Shown here in pieces: positions 36,050-45,012 of a DNA stretch of 55,226 nucleotides. The first letter of the stretch is position 1. Each line of letters opens with the position of its first letter. Source of the stretch: Pseudomonadota bacterium (lineage in GTDB: Bacteria > Pseudomonadota > Alphaproteobacteria > Acetobacterales > Acetobacteraceae); contig JAJXWD010000016.1 in the NCBI GenBank assembly GCA_021781835.1, positions 1 to 55,226 on the forward strand, written 5' to 3'. A program made the translations under genes and the position numbers. The notes beneath the pieces are model-generated. The model searched no databases and had not been told where the DNA came from. It saw nothing but the letters and a program-made list of their open reading frames with translations.

Positions 36050-37561
36050 TCAGCGATCAATCTCAAAATTTGTATGTCTGGTCAAGCGGGAAGTTAACCA
36101 CCCGGCAAGAATTACAGCCAGAGCGAGCATGAAGGGAAATTTCAGCCCAAGCCGCGAAAACAGCGTCGGCGCCAGCGGGCCGGGCAGGGGGGCAACCAAA
36201 ACACCTTTATAATCAAGCGGCAAACTGGCCATCACGCGCCCGAGCGGGTCGATCACCGCGCTCTCGCCCGAATTGGCGTCGCGCACAAAGGGCAGGCCCT
36301 CCTCCACTGCCCGCAGGCGGGCATTGGCGAAATGCTGGCGCGGCCCGGCCGAGTCGCCAAACCAGGCATCGTCGGTCACGGTCAAAATCCAGTCCGGCCG
36401 GTGCGCCTCGTCCACCATCTCCCCGGGAAACACGTCCTCATAGCAAATCTCGGGGCCAAAGGGCGGCAGCCCGGCGGCGCTTATGGTTTCCGGCCCCGCG
36501 CCTGGGGTAAAGCCTTGGCCCAGCATGGCGGGAATGATCTTGAGCGGGATCCATTTCGGCGTGTACTCGCCAAACGGCACCAGTTTCCATTTGTCATAAA
36601 TGGCCAGCGGCGGCACGGGTCCGGCCATCACGGCCAGCGAGTTGCGTATATCGTCGGGCGAGACCTCGCGCAGCGTGCCGGCCAGCACCGGCGTGGTGCC
36701 GGTCACGGCGGCCAGCTGGGCGCGGGCGTTCACGTCGTTGGGCAGCAGCCAGGGGCTCGAGCCCTCGGGCCACACAATCGCATCGGCTCCGGCATTCAGC
36801 CCGGCCTGGCTCATGTTGAGCAGGGTCGCCCAGCTCATGTTCAGCGCGGCGCGCGAATAATCGGGCGGCTCGGGAAAATCGGGCTGTACCAGCGCCAGAT
36901 TCACCCCGGTCGTGCCCACCGGCGTTTTCAGCCGCTCAGCCCCATAGCCCGCCCACAGCGCCAGCGCGGCCACCAAGGCCACCAGCCCGCGCCGGCCAAA
37001 CATCGGCAGCCCGGCCAGCAGCACGGTGGCCAGGGTCAGCCCATGCACGCTCACCAGCGCGGCGGGCTGGAGCATCACATTGCCCACCAGCCCCGGCACG
37101 GCCCAATCCGTGCCCCAAAAATTCCAAGGAAACCCAGAGAACATGAATTGCTGGGCGAGGTTGGAAACCACCCAGGTGCCCGCGAACACCAGCAGCCGGG
37201 GCAGGGGGCGCTTGCAGGCCCAGGCGGCGAGCGCGGGCGGAATCGCATAGCAAGCCACGGCCGCGGCCATCAAGGGCGCGGCAAAGGGCACCAGCCACCA
37301 AAAGGTCGAGGCCTCGGTGAGCACCGGCTCGGTAATCCAGTAAAGCCCGGCCAGCCCCAGCCCAAACCCGTAACACCAGGCAATGGCGAATAGCCGCGCA
37401 ATGCTGGGCGCCCGCCCGATCAGCCCGAGCAGCGCCGGCACCGCGAACAGCAGCAGGGGCAGGCCATACACGGGCGGCAGCGCCCCGGCCGAGAGCACGC
37501 CCCACAAAAACGCCTGCGCCCAGTCGCGCTGCGCCACCCAGGCGCGCGCCGCGCCCATCAT
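36050..37561 (-). CDS. lnt: Apolipoprotein N-acyltransferase
   Basis: A 503-residue inner-membrane enzyme that adds the third acyl chain to lipoproteins. About six N-terminal membrane helices precede a periplasmic nitrilase-like domain (about 215-460) with the catalytic triad in WPEGSSPWL (Glu), YDKWKLVPFGEYTP (Lys) and GPEICYEDVFPG (Cys); a final membrane helix follows. Tandem ATGs at 37561 and 37558 have an AGG site upstream; two more upstream Met codons are possible. It lies 131 bases after the mtn operon and a family B hairpin pair. Confidence 0.96.
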   Translation of the reverse strand: MMGAARAWVAQRDWAQAFLWGVLSAGALPPVYGLPLLLFAVPALLGLIGRAPSIARLFAIAWCYGFGLGLAGLYWITEPVLTEASTFWWLVPFAAPLMAAAVACYAIPPALAAWACKRPLPRLLVFAGTWVVSNLAQQFMFSGFPWNFWGTDWAVPGLVGNVMLQPAALVSVHGLTLATVLLAGLPMFGRRGLVALVAALALWAGYGAERLKTPVGTTGVNLALVQPDFPEPPDYSRAALNMSWATLLNMSQAGLNAGADAIVWPEGSSPWLLPNDVNARAQLAAVTGTTPVLAGTLREVSPDDIRNSLAVMAGPVPPLAIYDKWKLVPFGEYTPKWIPLKIIPAMLGQGFTPGAGPETISAAGLPPFGPEICYEDVFPGEMVDEAHRPDWILTVTDDAWFGDSAGPRQHFANARLRAVEEGLPFVRDANSGESAVIDPLGRVMASLPLDYKGVLVAPLPGPLAPTLFSRLGLKFPFMLALAVILAGWLTSRLTRHTNFEIDR

Positions 37562-37589
37562 TCGCCTCGGTCTCATGCCCGGTCCCAAA

Positions 37590-37690
37590 TCAAAAGTTTT
37601 TTGGGCCGCCCCTTTTTTTCAAAAAAGGGGCGGAAATTCGTGGGGGGCTTTTTAAAAAAAGCCCCCCACACCCCGCAAAAATTTTTTAAA
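37590..37690. repeat. Family B intergenic hairpin pair
   Basis: CCGCCCC-TTTTTT-TC-AAAAAA-GGGGCGG (37606-37633) and GTGGGGGGC-TTTTT-AA-AAAAA-GCCCCCCAC (37640-37669) are flanked by AAAAGTTTTTTGGG and CAAAAATTTTTT. The layout closely repeats 30895-31012 with different arms. It ends the mtn operon on the minus strand. Confidence 0.78.
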
Positions 37691-37692
37691 AC

Positions 37693-38349
37693 TTACCCCC
37701 GCGCCAGCCCAAAGGCCGCCGCCACCTCACCAAAATCCGCCGCTGTCGCATGCCGGGTGCTGGCCACCGTGCCGTCGGTTTCCCGCACCAGCTGGCAGGT
37801 TCTCAGCCCGGCCTCGGCCGCCGCGTCCAGCTCTGCCTCCACGTCCGAGAGAAACAAAACCTCCTCGGCCAGCAGCCCGATTCCCTTGGCGATCGCGCCA
37901 TAGCTCGCGGCCTCGCGCTTGGGCCCCACGCGGGTGTCGAAATTCGCCTGAAACAACCCGTTCAAATCCCCGGCGCTCGAATGTCCAAACAGCAGCTTCT
38001 GCGCCGCCACCGAGCCCGAGGAATAAACATAAAGCCGCAGCCCGGCCCGCGCCCAGCGGCGCAAGGCGGGGGGTACATCCTCATAAATCTCGCTGGTCAG
38101 CGCCCCGCTCTCATACCCCTCCGCCCAGATGATCCCCTGGATGGTCTTGAGCGCGGTGATTTTCTCATCCCGGTCCATCCAGCCAAGCAAGGTCTCGAGC
38201 CTGGGCTCGGGCACATCGTCAAGCGCCGGGTGGTTGGAGGCCACAAACCCCGCCATCCGCGCCCGCGCATAAGGAAACAGCACCCGATGCACAAAGCTGA
38301 TCGGCGTCGTCGTGCCCTCGATATCGGTGAGGATGGCCGCCGGCGGCAT
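37693..38349 (-). CDS. mtnC: Enolase-phosphatase E1 (methionine salvage)
   Basis: A 218-residue HAD-family enzyme that enolises and dephosphorylates 2,3-diketo-5-methylthiopentyl-1-phosphate to the acireductone. The HAD motifs are DIEGTTTPISFV near the N-terminus, YSSGS, GPKREAASY and FLSDVEAELDAA. Its ATG overlaps the mtnD stop (ATGA), so the product is coupled to the enzyme that consumes acireductone. The frame is open further upstream, but only the start at 38349 gives the family N-terminus. Confidence 0.95.
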   Translation of the reverse strand: MPPAAILTDIEGTTTPISFVHRVLFPYARARMAGFVASNHPALDDVPEPRLETLLGWMDRDEKITALKTIQGIIWAEGYESGALTSEIYEDVPPALRRWARAGLRLYVYSSGSVAAQKLLFGHSSAGDLNGLFQANFDTRVGPKREAASYGAIAKGIGLLAEEVLFLSDVEAELDAAAEAGLRTCQLVRETDGTVASTRHATAADFGEVAAAFGLARG

Positions 38350-38888
38350 CACGCTAAGGGAAACCGGTCGGAGATCGTATCGCCCGTGAACTGCGCCACC
38401 CAGCCCTCGGTGTGGGTAAACACCCTGAGCGCGGTGAACTCGGGCGCGCGTCCGGCATCGAACCAATGCCTGGCCCCCGCCGGCACGCGAATCAAATCGC
38501 CCGCCTCGCACAGCGCCACATACACCTTGCCGCCCTCATGAATGACAAAATGCCCAGACCCGGCGACAAAAAACCGGATCTCATCCTCCGAATGCGTGTG
38601 TTCCTGCAAAAATTTCTCGCGCAGCGCGCCCGCCATCGGGTGGTCGGGCGTCAGCTTCACCACATCCGCCGAGCCCGCGCCGGTCTTGCCCATCAGCGCG
38701 TCGAGGTATGGCCGGTAAGCCTCCAAAATCACCTCCGCCGGGGCGTCGGGGGCCAGATGCACCGGCGCCTCCCAGCGCTCGAACCCAACATTGATCTTGG
38801 CCAGCTCCGCGGCCACGGGCCCGGCCTCGGTGTCGTCAAACAGCGCCACACCCGGCGCGTCCTCGCCATAAACGGTCAGACGGCTCAT
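38349..38888 (-). CDS. mtnD: Acireductone dioxygenase
   Basis: A 179-residue cupin enzyme that oxidises acireductone to the keto acid precursor of methionine (iron form) or to an off-pathway product (nickel form). Metal ligands are in HTHSEDEIRFF (two His, one Glu) and the later histidine of AGARHWFD. The ATG at 38888 overlaps the mtnB stop by four bases. The gene order is mtnB-mtnD-mtnC. Confidence 0.95.
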   Translation of the reverse strand: MSRLTVYGEDAPGVALFDDTEAGPVAAELAKINVGFERWEAPVHLAPDAPAEVILEAYRPYLDALMGKTGAGSADVVKLTPDHPMAGALREKFLQEHTHSEDEIRFFVAGSGHFVIHEGGKVYVALCEAGDLIRVPAGARHWFDAGRAPEFTALRVFTHTEGWVAQFTGDTISDRFPLA

Positions 38889-39496
38889 TTCATCTTCCTC
38901 CGCTCCAGCTCGCAGGCCAGCAGAAACTCCAGCGCCTCGTAGCGCCAAAACGCATGTTCCACCGAGCTGCCCCAGGCATAAACGCCATGCCCGGCGATCA
39001 CATAGCCAATCGGCGGGTCGCGCAGCAGCAGCGGCTCTATAAACGCCGCCAACCGGCTAATATCCTGGTCGTTCTCAAACACCGGCAGCACCACGTCGCC
39101 CTCATGGCTGGTAAAGCCAAAGGCCTTCACCAGCTCATAATCCGAGAACACAATCCGCGTCCCGGCCTTGAGCGCGCTTTGCGAGAGCACGGTGGCGGCC
39201 ACCGAGTGGCCATGCAGCACCGCGCCTATGGGCGCGAACAGCCGGTAAAGCTGGCAATGCAACCCGGTCTCGGCCGAGGGTTTTTGCCCCTCGACCAGCG
39301 CGCGCCCCTCATAATCCACCGCGATGACATCGCGCTCGGGCTTGATCCGCCCCTTGTGGATCCCGGAGCGCGTGATGGCGATTCGCGCGCCATCGATCCG
39401 CGCCGAGAGATTGCCCGCCGAGCCCGGCACCCAAAAGCGCGCATCCATGCGCGCGCCGGCATCGGCCAGCGCGGCGGCCAAAGCGTCGGGCACCAT
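38885..39496 (-). CDS. mtnB: Methylthioribulose-1-phosphate dehydratase
   Basis: A 203-residue zinc enzyme of the class II aldolase fold. It dehydrates methylthioribulose 1-phosphate in methionine salvage. Visible are SAGNLSARI, the zinc histidines of VLHGHSVAATVLS and AGHGVYAWG, and TRSGIHKGR. The start lies two bases after the tatA stop, so both are on one message. Other salvage genes (mtnA, mtnK or mtnP) are not in the window. Confidence 0.95.
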   Translation of the reverse strand: MVPDALAAALADAGARMDARFWVPGSAGNLSARIDGARIAITRSGIHKGRIKPERDVIAVDYEGRALVEGQKPSAETGLHCQLYRLFAPIGAVLHGHSVAATVLSQSALKAGTRIVFSDYELVKAFGFTSHEGDVVLPVFENDQDISRLAAFIEPLLLRDPPIGYVIAGHGVYAWGSSVEHAFWRYEALEFLLACELERRKMK

Positions 39497-39498
39497 GC

Positions 39499-39735
39499 TC
39501 AGCCCTGGTTGATGTTGGTCTTGTTCACAGACTCGGGCGCCTGGGCGGGCGCGTCCAGCTTGGCGCTCTCGCTCATGCTGGCATCCTTCTTGGTGTCATC
39601 TTCATTGATGGCCTGCTTGAAGTTCTTAATTCCCTTGCCGAACTCACCCATCAGGTTGCTCACCTTGCCGGTGCCAAACACCAGCAGCACAACCACCAGC
39701 ACCACCAGCCAATGCCAGATGCTCAATCCACCCAT
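39499..39735 (-). CDS. tatA: Twin-arginine translocase subunit TatA
   Basis: A 78-residue membrane protein that forms the protein-conducting element of the Tat pathway. The N-terminal helix ([18 protein letters not shown]) is followed by the hinge FGTGK and the amphipathic helix [19 protein letters not shown], then a charged tail. The ATG at 39735 has GGAGAGGA upstream; an upstream TTG start is less likely. tatB and tatC do not follow. The gene leads directly into mtnB. Confidence 0.95.
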   Translation of the reverse strand: MGGLSIWHWLVVLVVVLLVFGTGKVSNLMGEFGKGIKNFKQAINEDDTKKDASMSESAKLDAPAQAPESVNKTNINQG

Positions 39736-39805
39736 AATCCAATCCTCTCCACCCAAAAGTTTGGGCCCGGTGTAGCCTGATTGCGCGCCGGTGCCAAATG
39801 GCTTG

Positions 39806-40750
39806 TCAGCGCATCATGGCCGCCACCGCCAGCCCGCCCAGATTATAAACCATGTGCAGCAAAATCCCCGGCTTGACCGAGCCAAAGCGCAACCTGAGCC
39901 AGCAAGCCCCCAGGGCCAGCAGCCCCACATCCAAAAACCCCGGCGGATAAGCCAGCTTTTCTCCCGCATGCAGGGCGCTGAAGGCGAGGCTGGTGATCAC
40001 CACCCCCCAAAACCGCCCCAGCCGCGCGCTGATGCCGCCCAGCGCGATTCCCCGGAAGCAGATTTCCTCGACCACCGGCGCGGCCAGCAAAATCAGCCCC
40101 AGCATCGCGGCCTGCAACGCCACCGGCCCATCGAGCAGCACGGTCAGGCCCAGCCGGTCCAGCCTGGCCGCATCCGGCGGGCTGATGCGCGCAATCCCCG
40201 CCACCACCGCCAAAATCGGCACCGCCAGCAGCAGCGCCGCGCCATAAGCGCGCGCCGGCGCCTGGCACCAGCCGGCCGCGCGCGCGCCGGTGCCCAGGCG
40301 GCGCAGCACCCAGGCCAGCCACAGCGCCGCCGCCAGCTCGCCGGCCAGGGTGGCGGTGCCCAAAAACGCCGCTCCGCCCAGGTCGGGCACGCCGCCCGCC
40401 CGCGCCATCACGCGCAGCAGCACAAGGTCGGTGAGCGCAAACATCGCGCCTCCGCCACCCACCGCCATGGCCAGCACAAACCCGGCCATGCCCCAAATCC
40501 CCGCGCCCAGCCCCAGCCTGGCGCCTGGGCGCGGCCACACCGCCACGCCGGGCAGCCGGTCAAACAGCATCAGCCACAGCGCCAGCATCGCGCCGCTGCC
40601 CGCGCCCACATCGCCGGCCATGGCCATCGCCCGCCGGCCCGGCCCCGCCAGCGGATGCGCCAGCAGCCCCCCACCCAGCGCCGCCATGGCGGCAAAGCCC
40701 AGCCCGCCCAGCACCATCACCCAGCCCAAAAACGCCAGCACACGCTTCAT
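39806..40750 (-). CDS. CPBP-family intramembrane protease
   Basis: A 314-residue membrane protein with about eight helices. The CPBP (Abi/Rce1-like) motifs are in the C-terminal third: EExxFRG as VVEEICFRG, FxxxH as FSALHAG, and HMVYN. These form the glutamate-centred active site of Rce1-type proteases, so it probably cleaves a membrane substrate. Its ATG overlaps the gluQ stop. It lies 70 bases upstream of tatA in the same direction and may be on the same message. Confidence 0.9.
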   Translation of the reverse strand: MKRVLAFLGWVMVLGGLGFAAMAALGGGLLAHPLAGPGRRAMAMAGDVGAGSGAMLALWLMLFDRLPGVAVWPRPGARLGLGAGIWGMAGFVLAMAVGGGGAMFALTDLVLLRVMARAGGVPDLGGAAFLGTATLAGELAAALWLAWVLRRLGTGARAAGWCQAPARAYGAALLLAVPILAVVAGIARISPPDAARLDRLGLTVLLDGPVALQAAMLGLILLAAPVVEEICFRGIALGGISARLGRFWGVVITSLAFSALHAGEKLAYPPGFLDVGLLALGACWLRLRFGSVKPGILLHMVYNLGGLAVAAMMR

Positions 40751-41565
40751 AGCGCCTCCTCAAACCGCCCGATGATCGTCTCCGCCCGCACCCCGGCCGC
40801 GCGCATCGCCCGCAGGGTCTGCGCCTGGTCCCGCTTGGCCAGCCGCCGCCCGGTGGCGTCGGTCAGCAGCCTGTGGTGGGCATAAAGGGGCGTCTCCAGC
40901 CCCAGCAGCCGTTGCAGCAGCACATGAACATGGGTGGCGTCGCGCAAATCCTCGCCCCGCACCACATGGGTCACGCCCTGCGCGCCATCGTCATGCACCA
41001 CGCATAAATGATAGCTCGCCATCACCTCCTTGCGCGCCAGCACCACATCGCCAAACCGCTCCGGGCGCGCCGCCACCCAGCCTTGCCCCTCCTCGAAAAA
41101 CCGCAAACCCGCGCCCGCCTCGCCCAGCGCCCGGCCCATATCGAGCCTGAGCGCGAACGGCGCCCCCAAAGCCTCGCGTTTTTCCCGGCTTTGCGGGCTC
41201 AAATGCCGGCAGGTGCCCGGATAAACCGGCCCGCTCCCATGCGGCGCGCTCATGGCGGCGGCGATCTCGGCGCGCGTGCAATAGCAGCGATACAGCAACC
41301 CGCGCGCCTCCAGCCCGGCCAGCGCCGCCCCATATTCGGCCAGATGCGCCGACTGCACCCGCACATCCCCCTGCCACTCAATGCCCAGCCAGGCGAGATC
41401 TTCCAAAATCGCCGGGTAAAATTCCGGCCGGCAGCGCGTGGCGTCTATGTCTTCGAGCCGCAGCCACAGCCAGTCCGCCCGCGCGCGCGCCATCCAGGCC
41501 GAAAACGCATGGCCTTCGTGCAAATATCCGGTGGGGCTTGGCGCGAAGCGGCTGACGATGCTCAT
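40747..41565 (-). CDS. gluQ: Glutamyl-Q tRNA(Asp) synthetase
   Basis: A 272-residue paralogue of the glutamyl-tRNA synthetase catalytic domain. It attaches glutamate to queuosine in tRNA(Asp). It has the HIGH-like PSPTGYLHEGH, the KMSKS-like RLAKRDQ, and zinc residues in YRCYCTRAEI and YPGTCRHL, but no anticodon-binding domain. The ATG at 41565 is 30 bases from the divergent esterase start. The frame is open upstream, but only this start gives the family N-terminus. Confidence 0.94.
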   Translation of the reverse strand: MSIVSRFAPSPTGYLHEGHAFSAWMARARADWLWLRLEDIDATRCRPEFYPAILEDLAWLGIEWQGDVRVQSAHLAEYGAALAGLEARGLLYRCYCTRAEIAAAMSAPHGSGPVYPGTCRHLSPQSREKREALGAPFALRLDMGRALGEAGAGLRFFEEGQGWVAARPERFGDVVLARKEVMASYHLCVVHDDGAQGVTHVVRGEDLRDATHVHVLLQRLLGLETPLYAHHRLLTDATGRRLAKRDQAQTLRAMRAAGVRAETIIGRFEEAL

Positions 41566-41595
41566 ATAAGCGCAGTGTAGAGTGGAGGCGCGCGC

Positions 41596-42249
41596 ATGGC
41601 GAGCATCGAGGCCCTGAGCTGGGGGCCATTTTCTGGCGGCGCGCCCCGCTCGGCGCTGTTCCTGCTCCACGGCCTCGGCGCCGATGCCCGCGACCTCATC
41701 GACCTCGCCCAATATTTCGCTCCCAGCCTGCCCGGCACGCTGTTCATAGCTCCCCACGCCCCGCACCCGTTCGACATGGCCCCCTTCGGCCGGCAATGGT
41801 TTTCCCTGCAAAGCCTGGACCCGTTCCGCCTCGAGCAAGGCGCGCGCGACGCCGCCCAAACCCTCGAACCCTATATCGAGGCTGAATTAACCCGCCATCA
41901 CCTCACCCATTACGCCCTGCTCGGCTTCAGCCAGGGGGCGATGGTGGCGCTCCATCTCGGCCCGCGCGCGCGCCGGGCGCCGCGCGCGGTGCTGGCGTTT
42001 TCGGGCGCGCTGCTGGGCGGCGGCACCCTGGCCACCGAGGCCCGCAACCACCCCGCCATCCTGCTCGCCCACGGCACGGGCGATGACATCGTCCCCGTCG
42101 GCGCCTCGCAAGCCGCCGAGCTGTCGCTCCGCGCGCTCGGCTTCCCGGTCCGCTCGGTCTATGAGCGCGGCCTTGGCCATGCGCTCTCCGAACAAGGGCT
42201 GGAAATCGGCGCGCCCCTGCTCGCCACCCTGCTCGAGGACGCCGCGTGA
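41596..42249 (+). CDS. Alpha/beta hydrolase, carboxylesterase/phospholipase type
   Basis: A 217-residue serine hydrolase of the Abhydrolase_2 (YpfH-like) group, probably cytoplasmic, acting on small esters or lysolipids. The nucleophile is S112 in GFSQG, the acid is D164 in TGDDIVP and the histidine is H195 in GLGHALS; LLHGLGADARD forms the oxyanion region. GGAGG precedes the ATG. A terminator follows the stop. Confidence 0.92.
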   Translation: MASIEALSWGPFSGGAPRSALFLLHGLGADARDLIDLAQYFAPSLPGTLFIAPHAPHPFDMAPFGRQWFSLQSLDPFRLEQGARDAAQTLEPYIEAELTRHHLTHYALLGFSQGAMVALHLGPRARRAPRAVLAFSGALLGGGTLATEARNHPAILLAHGTGDDIVPVGASQAAELSLRALGFPVRSVYERGLGHALSEQGLEIGAPLLATLLEDAA

Positions 42250-42259
42250 CAAATCCCTG

Positions 42260-42286
42260 ACAAGCGCGAAACAGCGCTTGTTTCTC
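42260..42286 (+). terminator. Terminator of the carboxylesterase gene
   Basis: ACAAGCGC and GCGCTTGT pair with a six-base loop, followed by TTCTCC. The T-run is short, so termination may be partial. Confidence 0.65.
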
Positions 42287-42394
42287 CAGGCCCCGCCTGT
42301 CATATTTTGGGCATGACTCGGGCTTGCACCACTATATGGGCGGGTTGCGTGACTACCCCCCTCCAAATCCTCCCGTTCTGGGACAGGTTCAGTA

Positions 42395-42958
42395 ATGCCT
42401 GACGGCGGGTTCTCCTTCCCCGCGCTTGTCTTGAATGCGGATTTCCGTCCGCTCTCCTATTTCCCGTTATCGACCTGGACCTGGCAGGATGCCGTGAAAG
42501 CGGTGTTCCTAGACCGGGTCAGCGTTTTATCCGAATATGAGCAGGTGGTGCGCAGCCCGAGCTTCGCCATGCGCCTGCCCAGCGTCATCGCGCTGCGCGA
42601 TTTCGTCCCCGCCGCCCGCACCCCCGCCTTCACCCGTTTCAACGTCTTCTTGCGTGATTCGTTCAGTTGCCAATATTGCAGCATCCGCCGCGCAACTCAG
42701 GAACTCACCTTCGACCATGTCATCCCCCGCGCCAAGGGCGGGCGCACCAGCTGGGAAAACGTCGTCACCGCCTGCGGCCCGTGCAATCTGCGCAAGGGCT
42801 CCAAAATGCCCCGCGAATGCGGCATGATTCCGCGCCAAACCCCCCGCCGCCCCACCAGCTTCGAACTCCAAGACCGCGGCCGCCATTTCCCGCCCAACTA
42901 CCTGCACGAAAGCTGGCGCGATTATCTCTACTGGGACTCCGAGCTGCTCGAGGTTTAA
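42395..42958 (+). CDS. HNH endonuclease family protein
   Basis: A 187-residue protein with a C-terminal HNH_5-type nuclease core. Zinc cysteines are C92 and C95 (CQYC) and C127 and C130 (CGPC). The HNH residues are in FDHVIPRAKGG (H108) and SWENVV (N122). The N-terminus (ALVLNADFRPLSYFPLSTW) marks a family that is widespread and conserved in alphaproteobacteria as a stand-alone gene; its role is not established. No mobile-element context is visible, so a housekeeping role in DNA repair is more likely than homing. Confidence 0.92.
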   Translation: MPDGGFSFPALVLNADFRPLSYFPLSTWTWQDAVKAVFLDRVSVLSEYEQVVRSPSFAMRLPSVIALRDFVPAARTPAFTRFNVFLRDSFSCQYCSIRRATQELTFDHVIPRAKGGRTSWENVVTACGPCNLRKGSKMPRECGMIPRQTPRRPTSFELQDRGRHFPPNYLHESWRDYLYWDSELLEV

Positions 42959-42961
42959 GTT

Positions 42962-43035
42962 TCAAAAAATGCAGGTTTTTTCGTGCTTTTTTGAAAAATG
43001 GCGCCCCAAAAACTTGTGCAAATTTTCTGGTGGTG
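42962..43035. repeat. Degenerate family B hairpin
   Basis: CAAAAAATGCA and TGCTTTTTTG can pair between the convergent HNH and bpt genes, followed by GGCGCCCCAAAAACTTG. It keeps the A/T core and the CCCCAAAAA flank of family B but not the long GC arms. Confidence 0.45.
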
Positions 43036-43039
43036 TTTA

Positions 43040-43795
43040 TCAGCCCGCCGTCTCGCGGGCCTTCGCGCCCTCAACCGCGCCCAATTCCCGCCAGGCGCCG
43101 CCGCGCAAAATCTCCGCCGGGCGGAATTTGGTCTTGTAAGCCATCTTGCGGCTCTCAGCCACCCAATAGCCCAGATACACAAACGGCAACCCCAATTCTC
43201 CGGCCCGCCCGATCAGCCACAGCACCGCGAAGGTGCCGAGCGAGCGGGCATCGAGGCTGGTATCGAAAAACGAATAAACCGCCGAGAGCCCGTCATTCAG
43301 CCGGTCCATCAGGCACGCCCCCACCAACTCCCCCGAGGGCAAGCGGAATTCCACCACCGAGGTCTCGATCGGCGTATCCTCCACCATGGCGCGGTAATCG
43401 TAAAAACTCATCGTCGCCATGTCGCCGTCATTATGGCGCTGCTTCTGGTAGGCCTGAAACAGGCTGTATTGCTCGAGCGTGGCGCGGGGCGGCATTTCCT
43501 GCACGCTCAAATCCTCATTGGCCCGCGCCACCCGCCTCTGTGTGCGCGAGGGCGCGAAATCAAAGCAGCGCACCCGTATCGGCACGCAGGCATTGCAGCT
43601 TGGGCACACGGGCGCATAGGCAATGTTGTGGCTGCGCCTGAACCCGCCTTTCGAGAGCTTGTCGTGCAGAGATTCGGCCAGCACCCCGGCAAGTTCGGTC
43701 ACCACCTTGCGCTCCATCCGCCCGGCCAGATAGGGGCAGGGCAGGGGCGCGGTGGTGTAGAAAAAATGCGGGCGGCGCGCGGGTTTGAAGCTCAT
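43040..43795 (-). CDS. bpt: Aspartate/glutamate leucyl(arginyl)transferase Bpt
   Basis: A 251-residue N-end-rule aminoacyl-tRNA transferase of the Ate1/Bpt family. It adds a destabilising residue to proteins with N-terminal Asp or Glu. The N-terminal domain has APLPCPYLAGRMERKV and CPSCNACVPIRV, and the C-terminal GNAT-like domain has GACLMDRLNDGLSAVYSFFD and YLGYWVAESRKMAYK. The ATG at 43795 fits family starts; a longer frame begins with TTG at 43834 and would overlap the upstream gene. Confidence 0.93.
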   Translation of the reverse strand: MSFKPARRPHFFYTTAPLPCPYLAGRMERKVVTELAGVLAESLHDKLSKGGFRRSHNIAYAPVCPSCNACVPIRVRCFDFAPSRTQRRVARANEDLSVQEMPPRATLEQYSLFQAYQKQRHNDGDMATMSFYDYRAMVEDTPIETSVVEFRLPSGELVGACLMDRLNDGLSAVYSFFDTSLDARSLGTFAVLWLIGRAGELGLPFVYLGYWVAESRKMAYKTKFRPAEILRGGAWRELGAVEGAKARETAG

Positions 43796-43830
43796 CGGAT
43801 CGTCATGATCCAGGATAATGCGCCGCCGCG

Positions 43831-44973
43831 TCAACCGTCATTTTCGGCAATCTGGCCTGCCAGCGCAACAACCAGCGCGCCGATCACGGGCGAGAACAAA
43901 AACCAGTGATGCCAAGGGCTGAGCAGCAGCCACGGGCCAAAATAAACCAGCCCGGCCAGCGCCAGCCGCCCGGGGCTCAAACCTGCGCGCGCCAGCCACC
44001 ACACCAGCGCCACGCCCAGCACCACGCCATCATAGGCATAAGCGTGCGGCTGGGCGATGAAGGTGGCGGCAATGGCCAGCGCCCCCGCAAGCTCCACGCG
44101 CCCCTTGCGCGCCGCCCACCACACCAGCGCCACCAGCACGAAAGCCACCAAAACCTGCACAACCCACGCCAGTCTTTGCCCCGCCCCCAGCACCACCAAA
44201 TTCGCCGCCGGGGTAACAATAATGTTCAAATTCAATGAAGTGGCATTAAAATACTGGCCCTGATAGCGCGGCAGCGTGTGCCACCACAGCGCCCATAAAT
44301 CCGGCGGATATGCCAAGCAGGACAGCGCCACCAGCACGGAAGCCACCAGCGTGGCCGCCAAAGCCGTCCGCCATTCAAACCGCGCCAGCAGCACAAACGG
44401 CACCATCACCCCCAGCTGGGGCTTGAGCGTGAGCAGCCCAAACGCCACCCCCGCCGCCCAGGGCCGTTTGCCCAGCCAGCCATAGCCGGTCAGCATCAGG
44501 GCGGTGGTAAAAAACGCCGTCTCCCCGGTCGAGGCGGTAATCAGCGCCGCCGGGCCGCCCAGCAGCAGCGCCATCACCGCGCCCCACCGCCGGCCAAACT
44601 GCGCCCGCACGGCCAAGCCCAGCGCCGCCAGCCCCAGCGCGTTCCACACCAGCAGCGCCGGGCCAAACCCCAGCGCCTTCAGCCACGCGGTCACCACCAG
44701 CAGGGTGGGCGGGTACAAATAGGGGTAGAAGCTCCCAAACCCCGGATAAAGCCGGCGCTGAAACGCCATCAGCGCCGGGGCGTCATAAATCAGCCGCGGG
44801 TCATGCCCGGCCACAAAGCGCGGAAACGACCAAAACGCCATGAAATCCGAGTTCAGCCTTTGCCCGCCCAGCGCCATCAGCGCCAGCAGCGTGAGGTTCA
44901 AGGCCAGCCCCGCCGCCACGGCCGCGCGTGTCAGGCTCATCGGGGCGGGGTTGGTTGTGGCGGGCGCGCTCAT
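43831..44973 (-). CDS. GT87-family membrane glycosyltransferase
   Basis: A 380-residue protein with about ten membrane helices, of the DUF2029/GT87 group (polyprenyl-phosphate-mannose-dependent mannosyltransferase-like). Early Asp residues sit in LNSDFMAFWSF, followed by FYPYLYPPTL and LLTLKPQLG, which are typical of the family. It probably transfers a sugar from a lipid carrier on the periplasmic face. The acceptor is unknown. It starts 39 bases from the divergent alpha/beta hydrolase gene. Confidence 0.9.
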   Translation of the reverse strand: MSAPATTNPAPMSLTRAAVAAGLALNLTLLALMALGGQRLNSDFMAFWSFPRFVAGHDPRLIYDAPALMAFQRRLYPGFGSFYPYLYPPTLLVVTAWLKALGFGPALLVWNALGLAALGLAVRAQFGRRWGAVMALLLGGPAALITASTGETAFFTTALMLTGYGWLGKRPWAAGVAFGLLTLKPQLGVMVPFVLLARFEWRTALAATLVASVLVALSCLAYPPDLWALWWHTLPRYQGQYFNATSLNLNIIVTPAANLVVLGAGQRLAWVVQVLVAFVLVALVWWAARKGRVELAGALAIAATFIAQPHAYAYDGVVLGVALVWWLARAGLSPGRLALAGLVYFGPWLLLSPWHHWFLFSPVIGALVVALAGQIAENDG

Positions 44974-45012
44974 CCTCTACCCTCTAAATGACCCAACCGG
45001 AGAGCGCAAAAC

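Noticed and set aside
42395-42958. HNH gene as part of a phage, homing or restriction system
   Set aside because: Neighbours are housekeeping genes, with no integrase, methylase or terminase; the family is a conserved stand-alone alphaproteobacterial gene.
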